64,000 bases of DNA, from NCBI GenBank assembly GCA_022495005.1, contig JAGYXB010001856.1:310001-374000 (forward strand), given 5' to 3'. The stretch is from Rhyacophila brunnea (taxonomy: Eukaryota; Arthropoda; Insecta; Trichoptera; Rhyacophilidae). Made by a program: the position numbers and the translations under genes. The notes below the pieces were generated by a model, which was given only the letters and a program-made list of their open reading frames with translations, was not told the origin of the DNA and ran no database searches. Below are positions 27,341 to 39,619 of this stretch, piece by piece. Numbering within the stretch: the first letter of the stretch is position 1; each line of letters opens with the position of its first letter.

Positions 27341-27600
27341 ATGGAGACATCAGTTATCATTAGTCCTCATTGCAGTCAATTTGCGAAGATTGACAAAGTG
27401 AAAAGCCAGCCGCAGTCGCATTATGGCGGCAAAACCCGCGGCGAGGTAATGATGACGCTTTTGACGGGTTCCCACTTCCCAGTGTCACGGGTTCGCTGTC
27501 CGGGTTTAGGTTCGCAGAGGGTGGATTAAGAGTTTGGGGGTGAAAAGGCTCTGGCTTGAATAAGCCGCAGGATGTCACATCCGATTCAAATAGTGACGTT
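27341..27600 (+). promoter_or_regulatory. GC-rich island with an ATG-led frame ending at a donor
   Basis: An ATG at 27341 opens 35 codons to GGCGAG|GTAATG at 27445-27446, a fair phase-0 donor; read through, the frame stops at 27529. The island (GGCGGCAAAACCCGCGG, then TTCGCTGTCCGGGTTTAGG) contrasts with its flanks. The peptide matches nothing I know. It may be an exon or a conserved non-coding element; the non-coding reading is preferred. Confidence 0.25.
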
Positions 27601-28539
27601 TGTAATTAAAAGCGAAGTGACTAGTCAGGTTTATAAAAAAAATATTAATTTGGAAACCATTACACTAAATAGTATAGGTAAACACGTTGCAACTATGTGG
27701 AAGCTGTTATTATTATCAGCTAAACAATAGATATAGATATTTGATTGTTCTACTATTTTATGCTATAGCGATAATTGCACCAGATTCAAGAGTTAAGAAA
27801 TCAATTTAATGGAATTATTTCAAATGTTTTTTTTTGTTTCTATAAGAAACTATTTTACCACCTTATGTCATAATAAATATTGAATTACATCAAATGTTTA
27901 ATTTTGAACATAATGAAAACTTTGTGGTACTAATAATAAATAGTAAAATTGGTTTAGTTTGGCCTGTTAATTACTACTTGGAAATAACATAGTTGTAGAA
28001 AGAAAAATGTTAGATGAATATAATACTTTTATAACATTGTCTAACAACTTAACAATCTTAATTCTGATTAAATTTAATTAAGTTTAAATTATTTTATATT
28101 TTGTAAATTCTTTAACCTTATTTTTTGATTCGTAGTTTTTATCAAATATTATAAATCATTGACACAAATTCATCACTTTGATGACTTTTTTTCAAAATGA
28201 TAGTATGTACAAATTATTTTTAAATTGAATGATTATCTAAAGTTAATAAATTAATACCGCCATCTATGTCTTTTAAAGTTTTTGAGACTTTGTGAGTATG
28301 CTAATGAAACAAATTGTAATGGGTGAACATCAAAATTGTTATTTTTAAAATTAACGGATATATTTGTTTGAAAAATGCGATTTCATAATATACCGTTGTT
28401 ACTTATGTCGATTGCGAATACAACGAATAAACGACTGTGCCTCAATAAGTGTTACTTCTAAAACGTAAACATTACGCATAAATCATCCGCACGATGTTCT
28501 GAAATTTCCAAAACAATCTTCAATTGTTTATCAACAAGC
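27601..28539. other. AT-rich stretch, no gene seen
   Basis: No structure found beyond low-complexity A/T tracts. Confidence 0.4.
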
Positions 28540-29110
28540 GAAAAGTTATTCAGGCCAAGAGTGGCTGCAGCGCGAACAGCGGGGCGGAGGGAAACGGCCT
28601 GAGAGGCGCGAGGGCGTCGCCGCCGCGGCGCACTCTCCCCCATAATGGTAAAACTTTCCGAGAAAAAGTCCCGACGCGAATTTGATTAAGATCTATAAAC
28701 CCGAGTTGAACTTTCACTATTAAAAGTAGTTAGTTGTTATAAAGGAATTTGTAAATTGTTGGACGGAGTTCGTGAACTCTCGGTTTGTTTTAAGAGTCAA
28801 CCTTGAAACAAGAAGAAAAGTCCTGTTAAACAAAGTTTGTGGGCCGCCACAGTTCAAGGATTGCGCCCGAACTGTCTGTCTGAACAACTTTGCCGATTAA
28901 AAGCTCAAAAGCTTCCAAAGTCATTTTAAAAGTTTATCTATGCCGCGCGGGGGGAGCTTTGTTATCATCTCCGCACAATACTTTAGTTGAAACCTAGTTT
29001 GAGTTGTTTTAAAAATCGATAGCCGAGTGTTGCCCTCTGAAGAAGATAAAAGCCGCTCTTAAGTTCGGCGGGATTAGTAACCAGGCCGGAGACAGCGAGG
29101 GCTAGCTTTA
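28540..29110. promoter_or_regulatory. Large candidate regulatory island
   Basis: About 570 bases that lack the AT-rich repeats seen around them. The left part is very CpG-rich (GGGCGTCGCCGCCGCGGCGC); the rest mixes AT motifs (ATAAAAGC, TTTAAAAG, GATTAAGATC) with GC blocks (GGGCCGCCACAG, GCCGCGCGGGGGG). This mosaic is typical of clustered transcription-factor sites in developmental enhancers. No frame runs across it; a 61-codon minus-strand frame covers only the CpG part. Strongest candidate enhancer in the window by eye. Confidence 0.4.
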
Positions 29111-31439
29111 ACCTTTTTTTATGAAATAAGTAGATATACCGGTGAACTTACCGTTACTCAAAGATTGTTTCAATAGATGACCATAATTCAGAAAAAAATA
29201 TCATTCTACACATAGGGGAGCGGAATAACCCACACCGATAAAAAAACATGAAGGTATTGTTATAATACGTTACTAAGCTAAAGTAAAGCGATGTAACAGT
29301 CCATTGGGCAATTCTTGAAAAGAATAATCCTCTTTTTAAATTTTATGATGTATAAACTAAGTATTTTTTGTTATTTGGTGGCATAAAGAATGTCCACTCA
29401 CACCACTTGTCTGTAATTAAAATCCTGTCCAAATAAAACATAGAAATAAAACATGAATTCGTTACCACCAATTATTCCATTCCTTGAAATAAAATCATAA
29501 TTCAAATGTATCTGTGGTCTATTAAAGGATAATTCGCTGTCAAAAGATTATACTATATATTTTATAAATCAAGCTACTGTTGTGTAAAAGTTTGTATGGC
29601 ATATCATTATTGTCTTTCTTTACAAGTGTTGTTATCTCAATTGAACTTAATTAATTTATTAACATTATCCTAACTACTTTCCGTAGAATTATCAAATAAA
29701 TAAAAAACATACAATATAAATAAGAAAAAACCGTTGATTTAAGAAGATTCCAATCAAATCTAGATTTATTTATTTCGCCATTCTAATAAAATCACAATAC
29801 TGCGTATGGTAAACTAATTAGATTCATTCTCTGAAATGAAGTGGGTAAGTAATAATATACTTTAGCATATAACCGTACTATTGTACTGAAGTTGCATTAT
29901 GTTTCCCGTTTCATAAAACTCTTGTAAAATTTCACATTTTGTTGAAAAATGCTCTCCTTTTCTCCAACAGAGGCGAGCTTATTTATGCATTGCCTTAACT
30001 TTAATCCAGTGCTTAGTTTTTATTGTGCGTTTCAACCGAAGCAGGAATTGAGCAATATGTTACAAAGTGCATGGAAGGAGAGTGTTTTGTTGCACTTACC
30101 ATTGTTTTATGTGCATTAAATTTAAAACAATGTATTGAATTTTTATTGTTTTTTTTTTTAAATTTGTACATAAACTTTTGTCATAAACCAGGAACGTACA
30201 TATTATAAAAAAACATTTTCGTCGAATGGGTCTTGAACCCACGACCATTGTATTATCAAAACATTCCTAATAATATGTAACCGAGGTGTTAATATTTCTA
30301 TATAACTTATATACTTTTAAATATTATCTACAATAATAACATCAGAAATACAGTCATATATAGTAATTAATCAAAGCCTAAAAATAGATCAGATGGAACG
30401 TTAACTCATATTCAATTTCATTTCACCAATTATGCTGCTGGCTCAAATACTATCTACGAGAATATTAAAAATATCAATTTAAAATTAAATCAATATTAAT
30501 TGCTGACTAATTTTGTAATTTTAAATTATGATATTATTATCAATACTTACTTTGAATTATAATTGATTTAATAAACACTAAGTAACTTACTATTTTTGCG
30601 TAAGTATGTATTATATTAATCGCTATTAGTGAGTGAATATAGTATCATTAAACACTAAATTTTGTCAGTCTGGACTGGAAATTGCAGATAGTATTGGTTA
30701 GTTTTTAATATCCAATTAAACCATGCGTACAACACAAAGCCACAATCATAGATAATAATCAAAAATATTCATTTATCTATAAAATATCTAAAATTATGCC
30801 ATTAAATCATACATAATTTTACATAGTTATAGACAGAAGAATATTTTTTACCAATTATAGTTTGGTATTATAGGCATGGCTTAATGAATCTTTAAAAAAT
30901 ATTTAATACCATCTGAAATATGTATTCTTAATAAAGTGTGCACTATTTTTGTCGAATGGCCCATAATCCAATAAGTATCTCGGTCTAGGCAGGGGAACAT
31001 GAATTTAAAAAGAGTAACCAACACTATTTATGTAATTTGTCCTCAATTCAATGAAAACGAATAAGTATGACTGAAAAAGTTTAGTGTGCAGTATTAGTGT
31101 TGGATCTTAACAGCCTACCTTCACTCTTCGCCACTGCAGTAACCAAACATAATGAAACTTGAAAAAAAAATAGTGTAATTAAAACGCAACACAAAAAAAA
31201 AGTTGCTGGTTGTTTTACGTTATAGATGTATTGGAGATTATTATAATTCAATAAATAATTATTGGTGAATAATAATAATATGTTAGTCTTTAAATCATAT
31301 GATATCTTAATATGATTGTATGTATTATATGCTTGGTCTGGAACAGATACGGTGAACCTGTTTTCCATTGATATAGGGTACTTATCTAAAAACGAGAGAA
31401 ATATTTTTTCTAATAATTGTAATCTTTAATCATGTTATT
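29111..31439. other. AT-rich stretch with a tRNA-like relic
   Basis: At about 30220-30290 the minus strand contains GTCGTGGGTTCAAGACCC and ATTCGACG, a good box B and acceptor-like end, without a clear box A. No other feature was found. Confidence 0.35.
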
Positions 31440-31640
31440 ATTTACGCCACTGTGCAATTTGGCGGGGGCCGTGAGGGATGTATAAAAGTAGAAATCTGCG
31501 AAAATATTTTGAAATTCTGCGCAGAGCTGAAACGTGTACACCCGACGTGACAAATGCGCTGTATTCTCGTTTTTAACTGATAATTTTAACGAAATTACCG
31601 ACAGATTTCCAGTGAATATTGAAATGCACGGAGAATTTTC
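31440..31640. promoter_or_regulatory. Candidate promoter-like island
   Basis: GGCGGGGGCCGTGAGGGA is followed directly by GATGTATAAAAGTAG, a TATA-box match on the plus strand at about 31480, then CTGCGCAGAGC and CCCGACGTGAC. No initiator or open frame downstream is convincing, so promoter function is speculative. Confidence 0.25.
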
Positions 31641-32310
31641 TGTAGCGAAAAATAAAAAGTTAAAATTGTATCATATTATTAAAACTATCTCTACATAAAT
31701 TGCAATGAATTGCTGAAGTAAAAACGTAAAATTATATTATAGCACACATATCATCATCGGGATTATAAGGTGTAGATCTTAACTGATTACAGAAAATATT
31801 TTTATGAGAAATGCTTGTTTGCCTATAAAAATAAAATAATAATAGTCATTGGCTGATATTGCGATTTATAGTAACACATCTGTTGCCATTAAAGATTCGG
31901 ATATAATATATTAAAATTAATTTTTGATTAAATTAGTCATGAATTGGCACCCATCTAATGTGAATCAGTTAAAAATAATAAAAAAAACTATTTATTATCT
32001 ATGCCAAACGTTTGTGATAATATTGTATAATTACTATATTTGAAATGTGCTGAAAGTAAATCTCTAGCAAAATGCGGGTCGATTAACGAAAGTGTATTAT
32101 AGTGATGTACAGAAATATTATAAGATGTGCAAGAAGTAAGTGCGGGCTCTATCACCGACAGTATTTATATCACCCTATTGTGTCAGATTGTCTGGTGCTA
32201 GTTTAGATTAAACTAACGGGGAAAAGTAGACTTCATTTTATTTTAATATGCTCTATGTAGCGAATATTGAATAACAATATATTTATACAAAATTAAAAAA
32301 AAACACACGT

Positions 32311-32379
32311 CGCTGGGTTGGAATCTAACCCGCATCCATCGGATTCGGGTCAATGTGCATTACCACTGAACCACCAGCG
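32311..32379 (-). repeat. tRNA-like sequence, pseudogene or SINE head
   Basis: On the minus strand a 69-base segment starts CGCTGGTGGTTCAGTGGTAA (a clear box A) and ends GGGTTAGATTCCAACCC then AGCG. The terminal CGCTGG and CCAGCG can pair as an acceptor stem, and GGGTT/AACCC as a T stem. The T loop lacks the normal TTCGA, and the anticodon arm does not fold cleanly. Likely a decayed tRNA gene or SINE head. Confidence 0.5.
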
Positions 32380-32639
32380 TTCCTAATTACGAATTCATAC
32401 ATCTGAAATACTTTATAAAATTATGTGTGTTCAATAAATGATGTAACCGTTTCAAACCTTATGAATTATTCGTTGAATAAAAAGATGTTTAATTAAGTAG
32501 GTACCTGAAGGGTAACGTTGTACTACATGATCAACCATTTTACTAGACGGTTTCTATGTTATGTTTGTCTAATATTTGTGTTCGAGGTTTAACATGATTC
32601 AGGTATCTATTGCTAATTTATCGAATACTGTTTTGTTTT

Positions 32640-33000
32640 ATGCAAAAACAGTGTTGTAAACATAAGCAACGTCACTTTTTACCGCCAAGCGAGTCTGCAT
32701 GCACGCAAAGTTGGTGCATCTGTATCGTTTAAATCGGCGGCAGATGCGCGAAACAGCGGCACTGGCGTCTACGCGGGAAGGACGTGATCTGCCGCTCTCG
32801 GTAATTATTGCGTGAATTATTGGAGTCGACGCGCCGAAGATAACACGTTTTGCGGTACGTATGCCACCCGCCAACGCTACCTACCCCATTTTCCCCGGGG
32901 CGCCGAGACACTTCATATGAAGCCCGGCGACACTGCGAAAGAAAAGGCGGGAAGAGCTATTTATGGCGCGCGATTTGAACGTGGAACAGTGTAAAGGACA
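32640..33000. promoter_or_regulatory. GC-rich island, candidate regulatory DNA
   Basis: Contains GGCGGCAGATGCGCGAAACAG, GTCGACGCGCCGAAG and CCCGGGGCGCCGAGAC with CAGATG/CATCTG-type E-boxes. Frames of 60-78 codons occur on both strands and are attributed to GC content. No repeat signature. Confidence 0.35.
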
Positions 33001-33198
33001 ACAAAAATTTTGTAATGGCTTGCAAATCTATACAGATTATAATACTGCTCTGTGTATGCACTTCAGACGTGCAATAAATAATAATATTATTTTAAGTTAT
33101 GTACATTTTATATAATATAACTACGATCATAATAATTATATTTTATTGCCTGCAACAACTTTATATCTTACCGATTACAATAATGTGTTACGGTTCAA

Positions 33199-33368
33199 AT
33201 AGACTATATGACGATCGGGCACATATTATATGCTAAGAGCGATTTAGTGTCTATGATCATACATATTGTATGACAGCTATGACATCGTATTTACACTCTG
33301 TGACACAGGATGCCAACATAAGAAATGGGTTTTTCGGCATTTATATGACCGATCGTCATATAGTCTAT
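33199..33368. mobile_element. 170-bp inverted-repeat element (MITE-like)
   Basis: The ends are a 20-base perfect inverted repeat: ATAGACTATATGACGATCGG at the left and its complement at 33349-33368. If the outer TA is taken as target duplication, the element proper is a few bases shorter. The interior has no coding capacity and includes a further partly palindromic ATATTATATGC/CATACATATTGTATG region. Confidence 0.6.
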
Positions 33369-35264
33369 GTGAGCGCCATTATTAGTTGAGGCAGAGACAA
33401 ATATCGTCTGCCTCCGCTAGATCGTGTAGTCAGCTTGGCGTCCTAAGTAACTAGTGGTAGATTATGAAATATATCTAATGATAGGAATTTACTATTACTA
33501 ATTATATTAAAACATTATGTATTATTCATTATACCCAAAAACTATCCGTCTTCTATAGAGATGGAGCCTGAAGCAAAAATGACCTCTGGTATAATATAAT
33601 AAGGTATATACCTATAATAAGGTTAGCTACAAGTAATTTTACATTACAGATTCATTTGAAGGGAATTTTACACTTCTGCCATGGCATTCCACTATAATTT
33701 CAAAATCAACCAAATAGTTAATTATATTGATTTTATGCAGTCTATTATTGGTGAAAATACGTTGTAAGTACTAATTCCATTTACTGTATTAATAATTTAA
33801 ACTGGTTTCATCTGCTTCAAAGGGACATTTTACCAACTTTGTTATTTACATGATTATATGTGCAAATATTGCTAAAATTAGCCTTGACTGTTTACATTCA
33901 TAATATTGGATTGTGTATAAATAAATTCAGGTACAATTTGACATTTGATGCATCTCAATAATAAATCAAAAAATATTTTAATATACAATTTAGGTATAAG
34001 ATAATTCTTTGTCATTTTTATGTCAGTAATATATAAACACGTAAAACACCGTGAAATGCGTACGTAAGTTATGTAAATAAAGCAACCGACTTCAAACCAA
34101 AACGCGAGCCACCATTTCTTTTTGTGGTTGGCAATAGTTGCGTATAACACTCATTCTATCTACAGTCCACATTTTTTGTACGTACATTAAAAAGAGGGTG
34201 GAATACTGTTATCGTCGAATGTACGATTTATGGACAGTGTACGAAATTACTGGTGTACAGAAAACGCTCACTACCAAATCCTATGGCTGCATCCAGTGGT
34301 TATGACTGAAAGGGAGTGATAGGAAAACGATTTGATTTAGTGTTTATCATGTGTAGTAATAACCCTCCTTGAATATTTTGTATAACGTTATAATTAAAAA
34401 AATATATTATGACAACATGTCAGTACTACTAATTGTAATTTTACACATCTAATATTGTTGTATGCAGTAAACAGTTATATAATTAATTAATATCAGTAGT
34501 TTATATGGTCTTTTTTAAATAACTTTTTAGTCGTAGTTAAGTTTGTTATGTTGCCCTAAGCATGTTGATAATAATGGTTTAGTAAGTGAGAACGTTATCA
34601 TTGTGTCGTTTTCTATCCGACGCATCAAATTATACTTAACGGGTCCACTTAAATAATCTGATACTCCGTAGAAAAGTGGGCGGTATCTGGTACCACGTGC
34701 AAAAAAAAAACAGTTTTGGTGGGATGGCTCTATGTTCCTGGGATTAAACCGGGACAGTTTTTTTTAAAATTATTAATTATTAACATTTTTTAATGGGTAT
34801 GTATTTGAGATATTCCAAATTATATGTCTCCAATGACGAATAAATCCTGCATTCTCATTTTTTTTGTTTTATTCATTGAATAAAGTTATAAACATATCAC
34901 ATTAGAGTGAAGTTCTACAGTTTTAATAGAAAACAATAAATTGTGGGGGGTGCCCCGAGCGAGAGGAAGAGATGCAATAGGCTTGATATAAATGCAGTCC
35001 AAAATAACAACCGTACTATTAATTACATTTGCTCTGTGTAATTCATGCGCAATTGAAAAATTGCATCTGCGCATGGTCAACGTTAAATAATTCCATTATA
35101 GTATTGTAGCTATGTAGGTATATCTAGGTATTTATAGGTACTTTTAAATGAATATTACTAGTTATTAATAGTAAGATAGCTTCTTAATAACATCGTTTGT
35201 ATACATAATTACAACATCCTCAGAAACGTGAAAATTGTTTCAATAAAAAAAGTTTGATCGTAAG
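33369..35264. other. AT-rich stretch, no gene seen
   Basis: Near 35043-35072 an imperfect hairpin (ATGCGCAATTG...ATTGCATCTGCGCAT) is visible. Otherwise no gene or repeat structure is supported. Confidence 0.35.
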
Positions 35265-35897
35265 TTGAGTTGGGTTTCGGGAATTTCCCGACGGTAATTC
35301 TCGAGAATTTTTCGAGATTTTCCATTCCGAATCTCGAGAATAATTTTTTTAAACATTTCGGGAAATCCTGGATCTGGAGAATCTTTTCACGGGATTCGGT
35401 ATTTCTTTATTATCAAATATTAATTGAAAAAAAAACGATTTTTATAATTGAAATAAATTAACAAAATTTGAGTTCGAGTGTGTCATGAGTGTATGAAAAA
35501 GGTGGACAGAAAATAAAAAAACGTTCAAAGACTGATCGGGGCATTGAACACAATTAAGCCAACGTCGACTCAAAATGATCGCACTTTTTCAACATCAGGG
35601 AATTTTGTGTCTCAAAAGCGTACACGATTGTCAGACGCAGCCATTGACAGTCTGTGTTTTTTGAAATTCTTTTTTAATAAGACGTAATGTTTGGAATTAT
35701 TTTTTCTTCCTTCAATTTGTTTGTCTTGTTACTTATAAATAAAAAAAAATATGTTTGTTTATACACTGACTTTAGGATTTTTTATAGTTTTTTTTTTTTT
35801 TTTTTAATATTCTTGAAATCTCGAGAATTCTTGAGAATTATTTGCTGGAAACCCCGAATCTCGAGATTGAGATTTCCTCGGGAAATACTCAACTCTA
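35265..35897 (+). mobile_element. hAT element remnant with 8-bp target duplication
   Basis: ATCGTAAG flanks both sides (35257-35264 and 35898-35905). The ends are inverted relatives: TTGAGTTGGGTTT at the left and the complement of TAGAGTTGAGTATT at the right. The arms are rich in CTCGAGAA repeats that could pair over a long distance. Inside, 35541-35687 encodes the end of a hAT transposase. The 633-bp length means most of the transposase is deleted. Confidence 0.85.
35541..35687 (+). pseudogene. hAT transposase C-terminal remnant
   Basis: Forty-eight codons then TAA, starting ALNTIKPTSTQNDRTFS and ending AAIDSLCFLKFFF plus four residues. The SxxxxRTFSxSGNFV pattern followed by RLSD and a closing hydrophobic CFLKFFF helix is the usual end of the hAT C-terminal dimerisation domain. 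Upstream transposase regions (BED finger, RNase H-like catalytic core) are missing. Confidence 0.75.
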
Positions 35898-35999
35898 ATC
35901 GTAAGGCACTCGAATCTAGATTCATCTTCCTCTGAAGTAAAGATAGTTTAGTGAAAAATAGTTATTAATTTTAGCGCGATTCGTGTCTTAAGTAAAATA

Positions 36000-36470
36000 G
36001 TATGTATTTTTTCAAAACGTGGCTGTCTTATTTCAAACAATACGCATGGTCACCGTGCGTTTTGTGTAAAGTAATGGAGACAGAAGTTGGTTCTTTGAGA
36101 GGCCGTTGGCGTCCCAGGCGGGCAATACACCCAGGCGACAGGTGAGAGAGAGCTTTTCATCCGGAAAAACGCCGATAAAAATGAAAATTCGCAAGACACC
36201 GCCGAAATTAGCCGAGTGCCAAGTGGCCGCCGTCAAATTGCAGCATGAAAAATAAATATGCATTGCCTTCTAGACGCCCTGCTGCCACTTGCTTTTGTTC
36301 CGAGAGACGGACTAAGGGATGGGGGTGGGACAAAGTAGCCGTACTTAGGTGTACTTAAGGTTTATAGGTTCCGCGCGTAATATTACTTAATATTTCAATG
36401 GAATACTTTTGAAAGTACGCCTCCCCGTGCGTCGGCAAGGGGAGTTTTTGAATATTCATGAATTAGTTAT
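36000..36470. promoter_or_regulatory. GC-rich island with an ATG-led frame ending at a donor
   Basis: From 36074 an ATG opens 22 codons (METEVGSLRGRWRPRR...) to GCGACAG|GTGAGA at 36141-36142. The island also holds CAGGTG and CCACTTG E-boxes, AAATAAATATGCAT (POU/homeodomain-like) and GTGGCCGCCGTC. It may be an enhancer or a first exon; neither can be proved from sequence alone. Confidence 0.3.
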
Positions 36471-39071
36471 TTTTGGCATTTTAAAAATTCAAGATTCAGT
36501 CAACGTTTGATGCCACCTGGTTTTTCGCAAATTAAGTGATACCTGTTGTCGACATTTTTCTTAAATTAAAAATACAATTCTACTGATGGTTTAAAAATAG
36601 ATCACGTTCGATTGAAACTTACCCTTGACTTCTTATATCCACTAATAGTGACGGATGAAATAATTTTGTTCCAATACGCCTTTCGATCTGAAAAAAATAG
36701 AAAAATAAAAAATATTAGATTTATATACATAAATAGAAGAACGAAATAACGATGTTTGGTAGAAACCTTAAACGTATACTAGATACATCATAATATTTAA
36801 AAAAGTATATACCCGTAGCGAAATAATAAAAAAATAATTTATAATAAGAGAAATTAGTCGGTCATAATAATAACATTAATGTTGTTATTTAAGATTAAAA
36901 AAACACAGTGAAAAATTATGCGATCATTGTTTCAAAAGTTGTTATTATTTACAATTGGGCTATTTATTAAGAACACTCTTTAAAATATTCTGAAAATATA
37001 ATCTTTGTCGGATGATTTCTATACTTTTATATTTTTTACAGTAGGTACTTATATGATTAATAGTGATTCACGATAATCATGTAAAATGCTATAATATGCA
37101 TTAAAAATCGGTCTATAATGTATTTAACGGTATAATAATAATATGATGTGCATGGAAAATGCATGTGAGATAATAATGTAATGCACGCGAATAGTATGTG
37201 TGAATTTGCTACTGCCCGTTGCAGGGATTATGGCAGGATCATAAAATATGCATAAAAGCTGTAAAATGTGACTGTAAACCAAACGATGTTGCCCCATCTC
37301 ACATACATCGGTATCTATTTCTTACTAAGACAAAATTCATTGACACGTCGTGTGAAATTAAATAGTTAATACGAATTTAACAAAATTTAGGGATATTGAT
37401 ATTAGTAATAATATTCATTTATTTATTCATGCTATTTTAACATGAAAAAAATATTTTTTTTTGTTCAATATACTCGAGGTAAAGACAAGCCTGAAATAAT
37501 GTAGCAAACCGAATTCTAATACGTATCCGGAAAAAAATTACGTATGAAGTTGTCCGTATCACATTTTACCGTGAGCTGTTGAATAAGAAACCGATGGCCG
37601 TATATAATTGAGATCAAATTCAAATTATTAAGTACGTAATAAAACCACCGGAATACAAGAGAAAAACAGATAAAATTAAATAGGTTATGTTAGAAAGCAG
37701 GTGAACGAAAGTATCACGTCGTGCCTATCAAACGTCTGATGATATTATCAGGTATTAGATACCAATCAATATCATATTAATGTTCATATTGAGTCTAAGT
37801 GAACATTACTGTATGTAATGGTCCACGAAAAACGCCTATTTTTTATTTCAATGCTATATTTCCAGCACTACAGCTTACGGTGAACTGTGATACGGCAAAT
37901 GTAATACGTACAATTTACAAGTAACCATAAGTATAATGGTTTTAAGATCAACAAATAATATTAGTTATGAATATCGTAAGCTACACAAGTTATTAATATT
38001 GTGCACTTTCGTCCAGTGACACCATGTACAATAAAAGCAGTGGATTGAAAAAGAATCTTCTTTTGAGATGTTGTATTGAAGGTGTACCCAGAAACCTTAC
38101 TACTTCCATAAATACTCTAAATATCTGTCTGACTCTTCTCACTCACGAAGACTCATGACATCATGCAAACAACTACTGTGGTATTCATTACGTCACTATT
38201 CTTCATGAACGATCTGAAAACAGAAGCGAGTCAGACAGGCGCTGACTATGGTGACGTGAAACGACTCAAATGATCTCTAAATCTCTAAAGAGTTAATGAT
38301 AATGACAGGAAGAAATCCACATTTGAGTAATTCATGTTGCATGATTAATTACGATATTAACTTGTATTAGTTATTTCTGTTTGTTAATCAGTATTACGAC
38401 AATTTCATTACTATTTTCACAAAGCACTGATCTTGACTATTAATTGTATTCATATCCCAAGAGTAAAATGTCGTTATCATTGTTATTTCTCAAGGTGTGA
38501 TACTAAAATCTCTCTTCGCAATTTATGTCTGCATCTCGGATTTTATGACTTGCATGGAATAATGATGCGTCTAGTCGAATAGTATGATTAGATAGATTAG
38601 ATATTAGAAAATATAGTCATATAAATACGGATTTGTACGGATTACGACCTCAAAACATTTAAGAGTATTTTATATAAACATATTTAATTGTAATATTATC
38701 AAACAAGCATATTATATACATAAAGACGACGAGTGTTAATTATTACTTAAAAAATGAGATTGTGGATATTAAGTAGGTACAAGCAAAAATGTAGCGACAC
38801 CTGTGATTCAAAGAATGATGCTCAGCAAAATAATATATTCTTTATATACAATATTAATCATTCGCTGCTCGAAGCATACAGTGTCCATCCGCGATGACGT
38901 TAAACTTTTTAAACGAAATAAACTAACCTTTACACAGTAGGTAACCTATGTAATAATTAATGCCTAACAATAAATTCATTTAATGTATCTAAGTATTTCA
39001 ATACGAAATCCTGACACTATCATGTAACTAACCGCTACAATCTTAAAAACGGCATACTACCGAAATAATAT
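36471..39071. other. AT-rich stretch with small mixed-composition patches
   Basis: A patch at 37200-37300 carries GGATTA, TCATAAAA and ATGCATAA motifs. A patch at 38080-38280 carries TGACATCATGCAAAC plus an inverted pair GTCTGACTC/GAGTCAGAC about 110 bases apart. No gene was found. Confidence 0.35.
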
Positions 39072-39619
39072 CCTAACCATTTACTGCATAGTGTCGCAAA
39101 TTTGCGACATTTGATACTATTTAGATATAGCCAATGCCATCTGTGTAAATTATCAAATAATATTCTTTTTCGATGCCTAGAAAACTGTTTTACCATAAAC
39201 ATCCTATTTTATAGATTTTGTTTGGACAGTTCAAGAAATAAAGCATTTCTACATTATAGTCTCTGCATTTCTGCTTTGACTGTATTCAAACAGAGTTCGT
39301 ATGTACGCGAACATCCGCATTTGTAAATAAATAAGAAAAAATGTACAGAAGATTGAAATTGGTTTAATAAAAATATCTACACATCAAATAAGGTGTGTGC
39401 ATTAGTTTTTTTATAATTGTTATCATTTGGTTTTGCATTTTGTCATACTGGAGTGTATGATTTCAAAATATCGTAAATCTGCGACACTACGCAGTAACAT
39501 GCAAAATTTAATGGAAATTTTCGAATTTTTATTTATTATTTTTCCTTCATTCACAAGGCATTTTGACACCAAGAAAAAATAAAAATTTAAAAAAAAAATC
39601 ATGCAGTGAAGGGCTAAGG
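39072..39619. mobile_element. Inverted-repeat element, possibly piggyBac-like or other MITE
   Basis: The outer ends are imperfect inverted copies: CCTAACCATTTACTGCAT at the left, and CCTTAGCCCTTCACTGCAT read inward from the right. An inner inverted motif (TACTGCATAGTGTCGCAAAT, and TACTGCGTAGTGTCGCAG on the minus strand near 39495) adds subterminal repeats; GTCGCAAATTTGCGAC is itself palindromic. No clear target duplication is visible, and no transposase was recognised in the interior. Confidence 0.45.
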
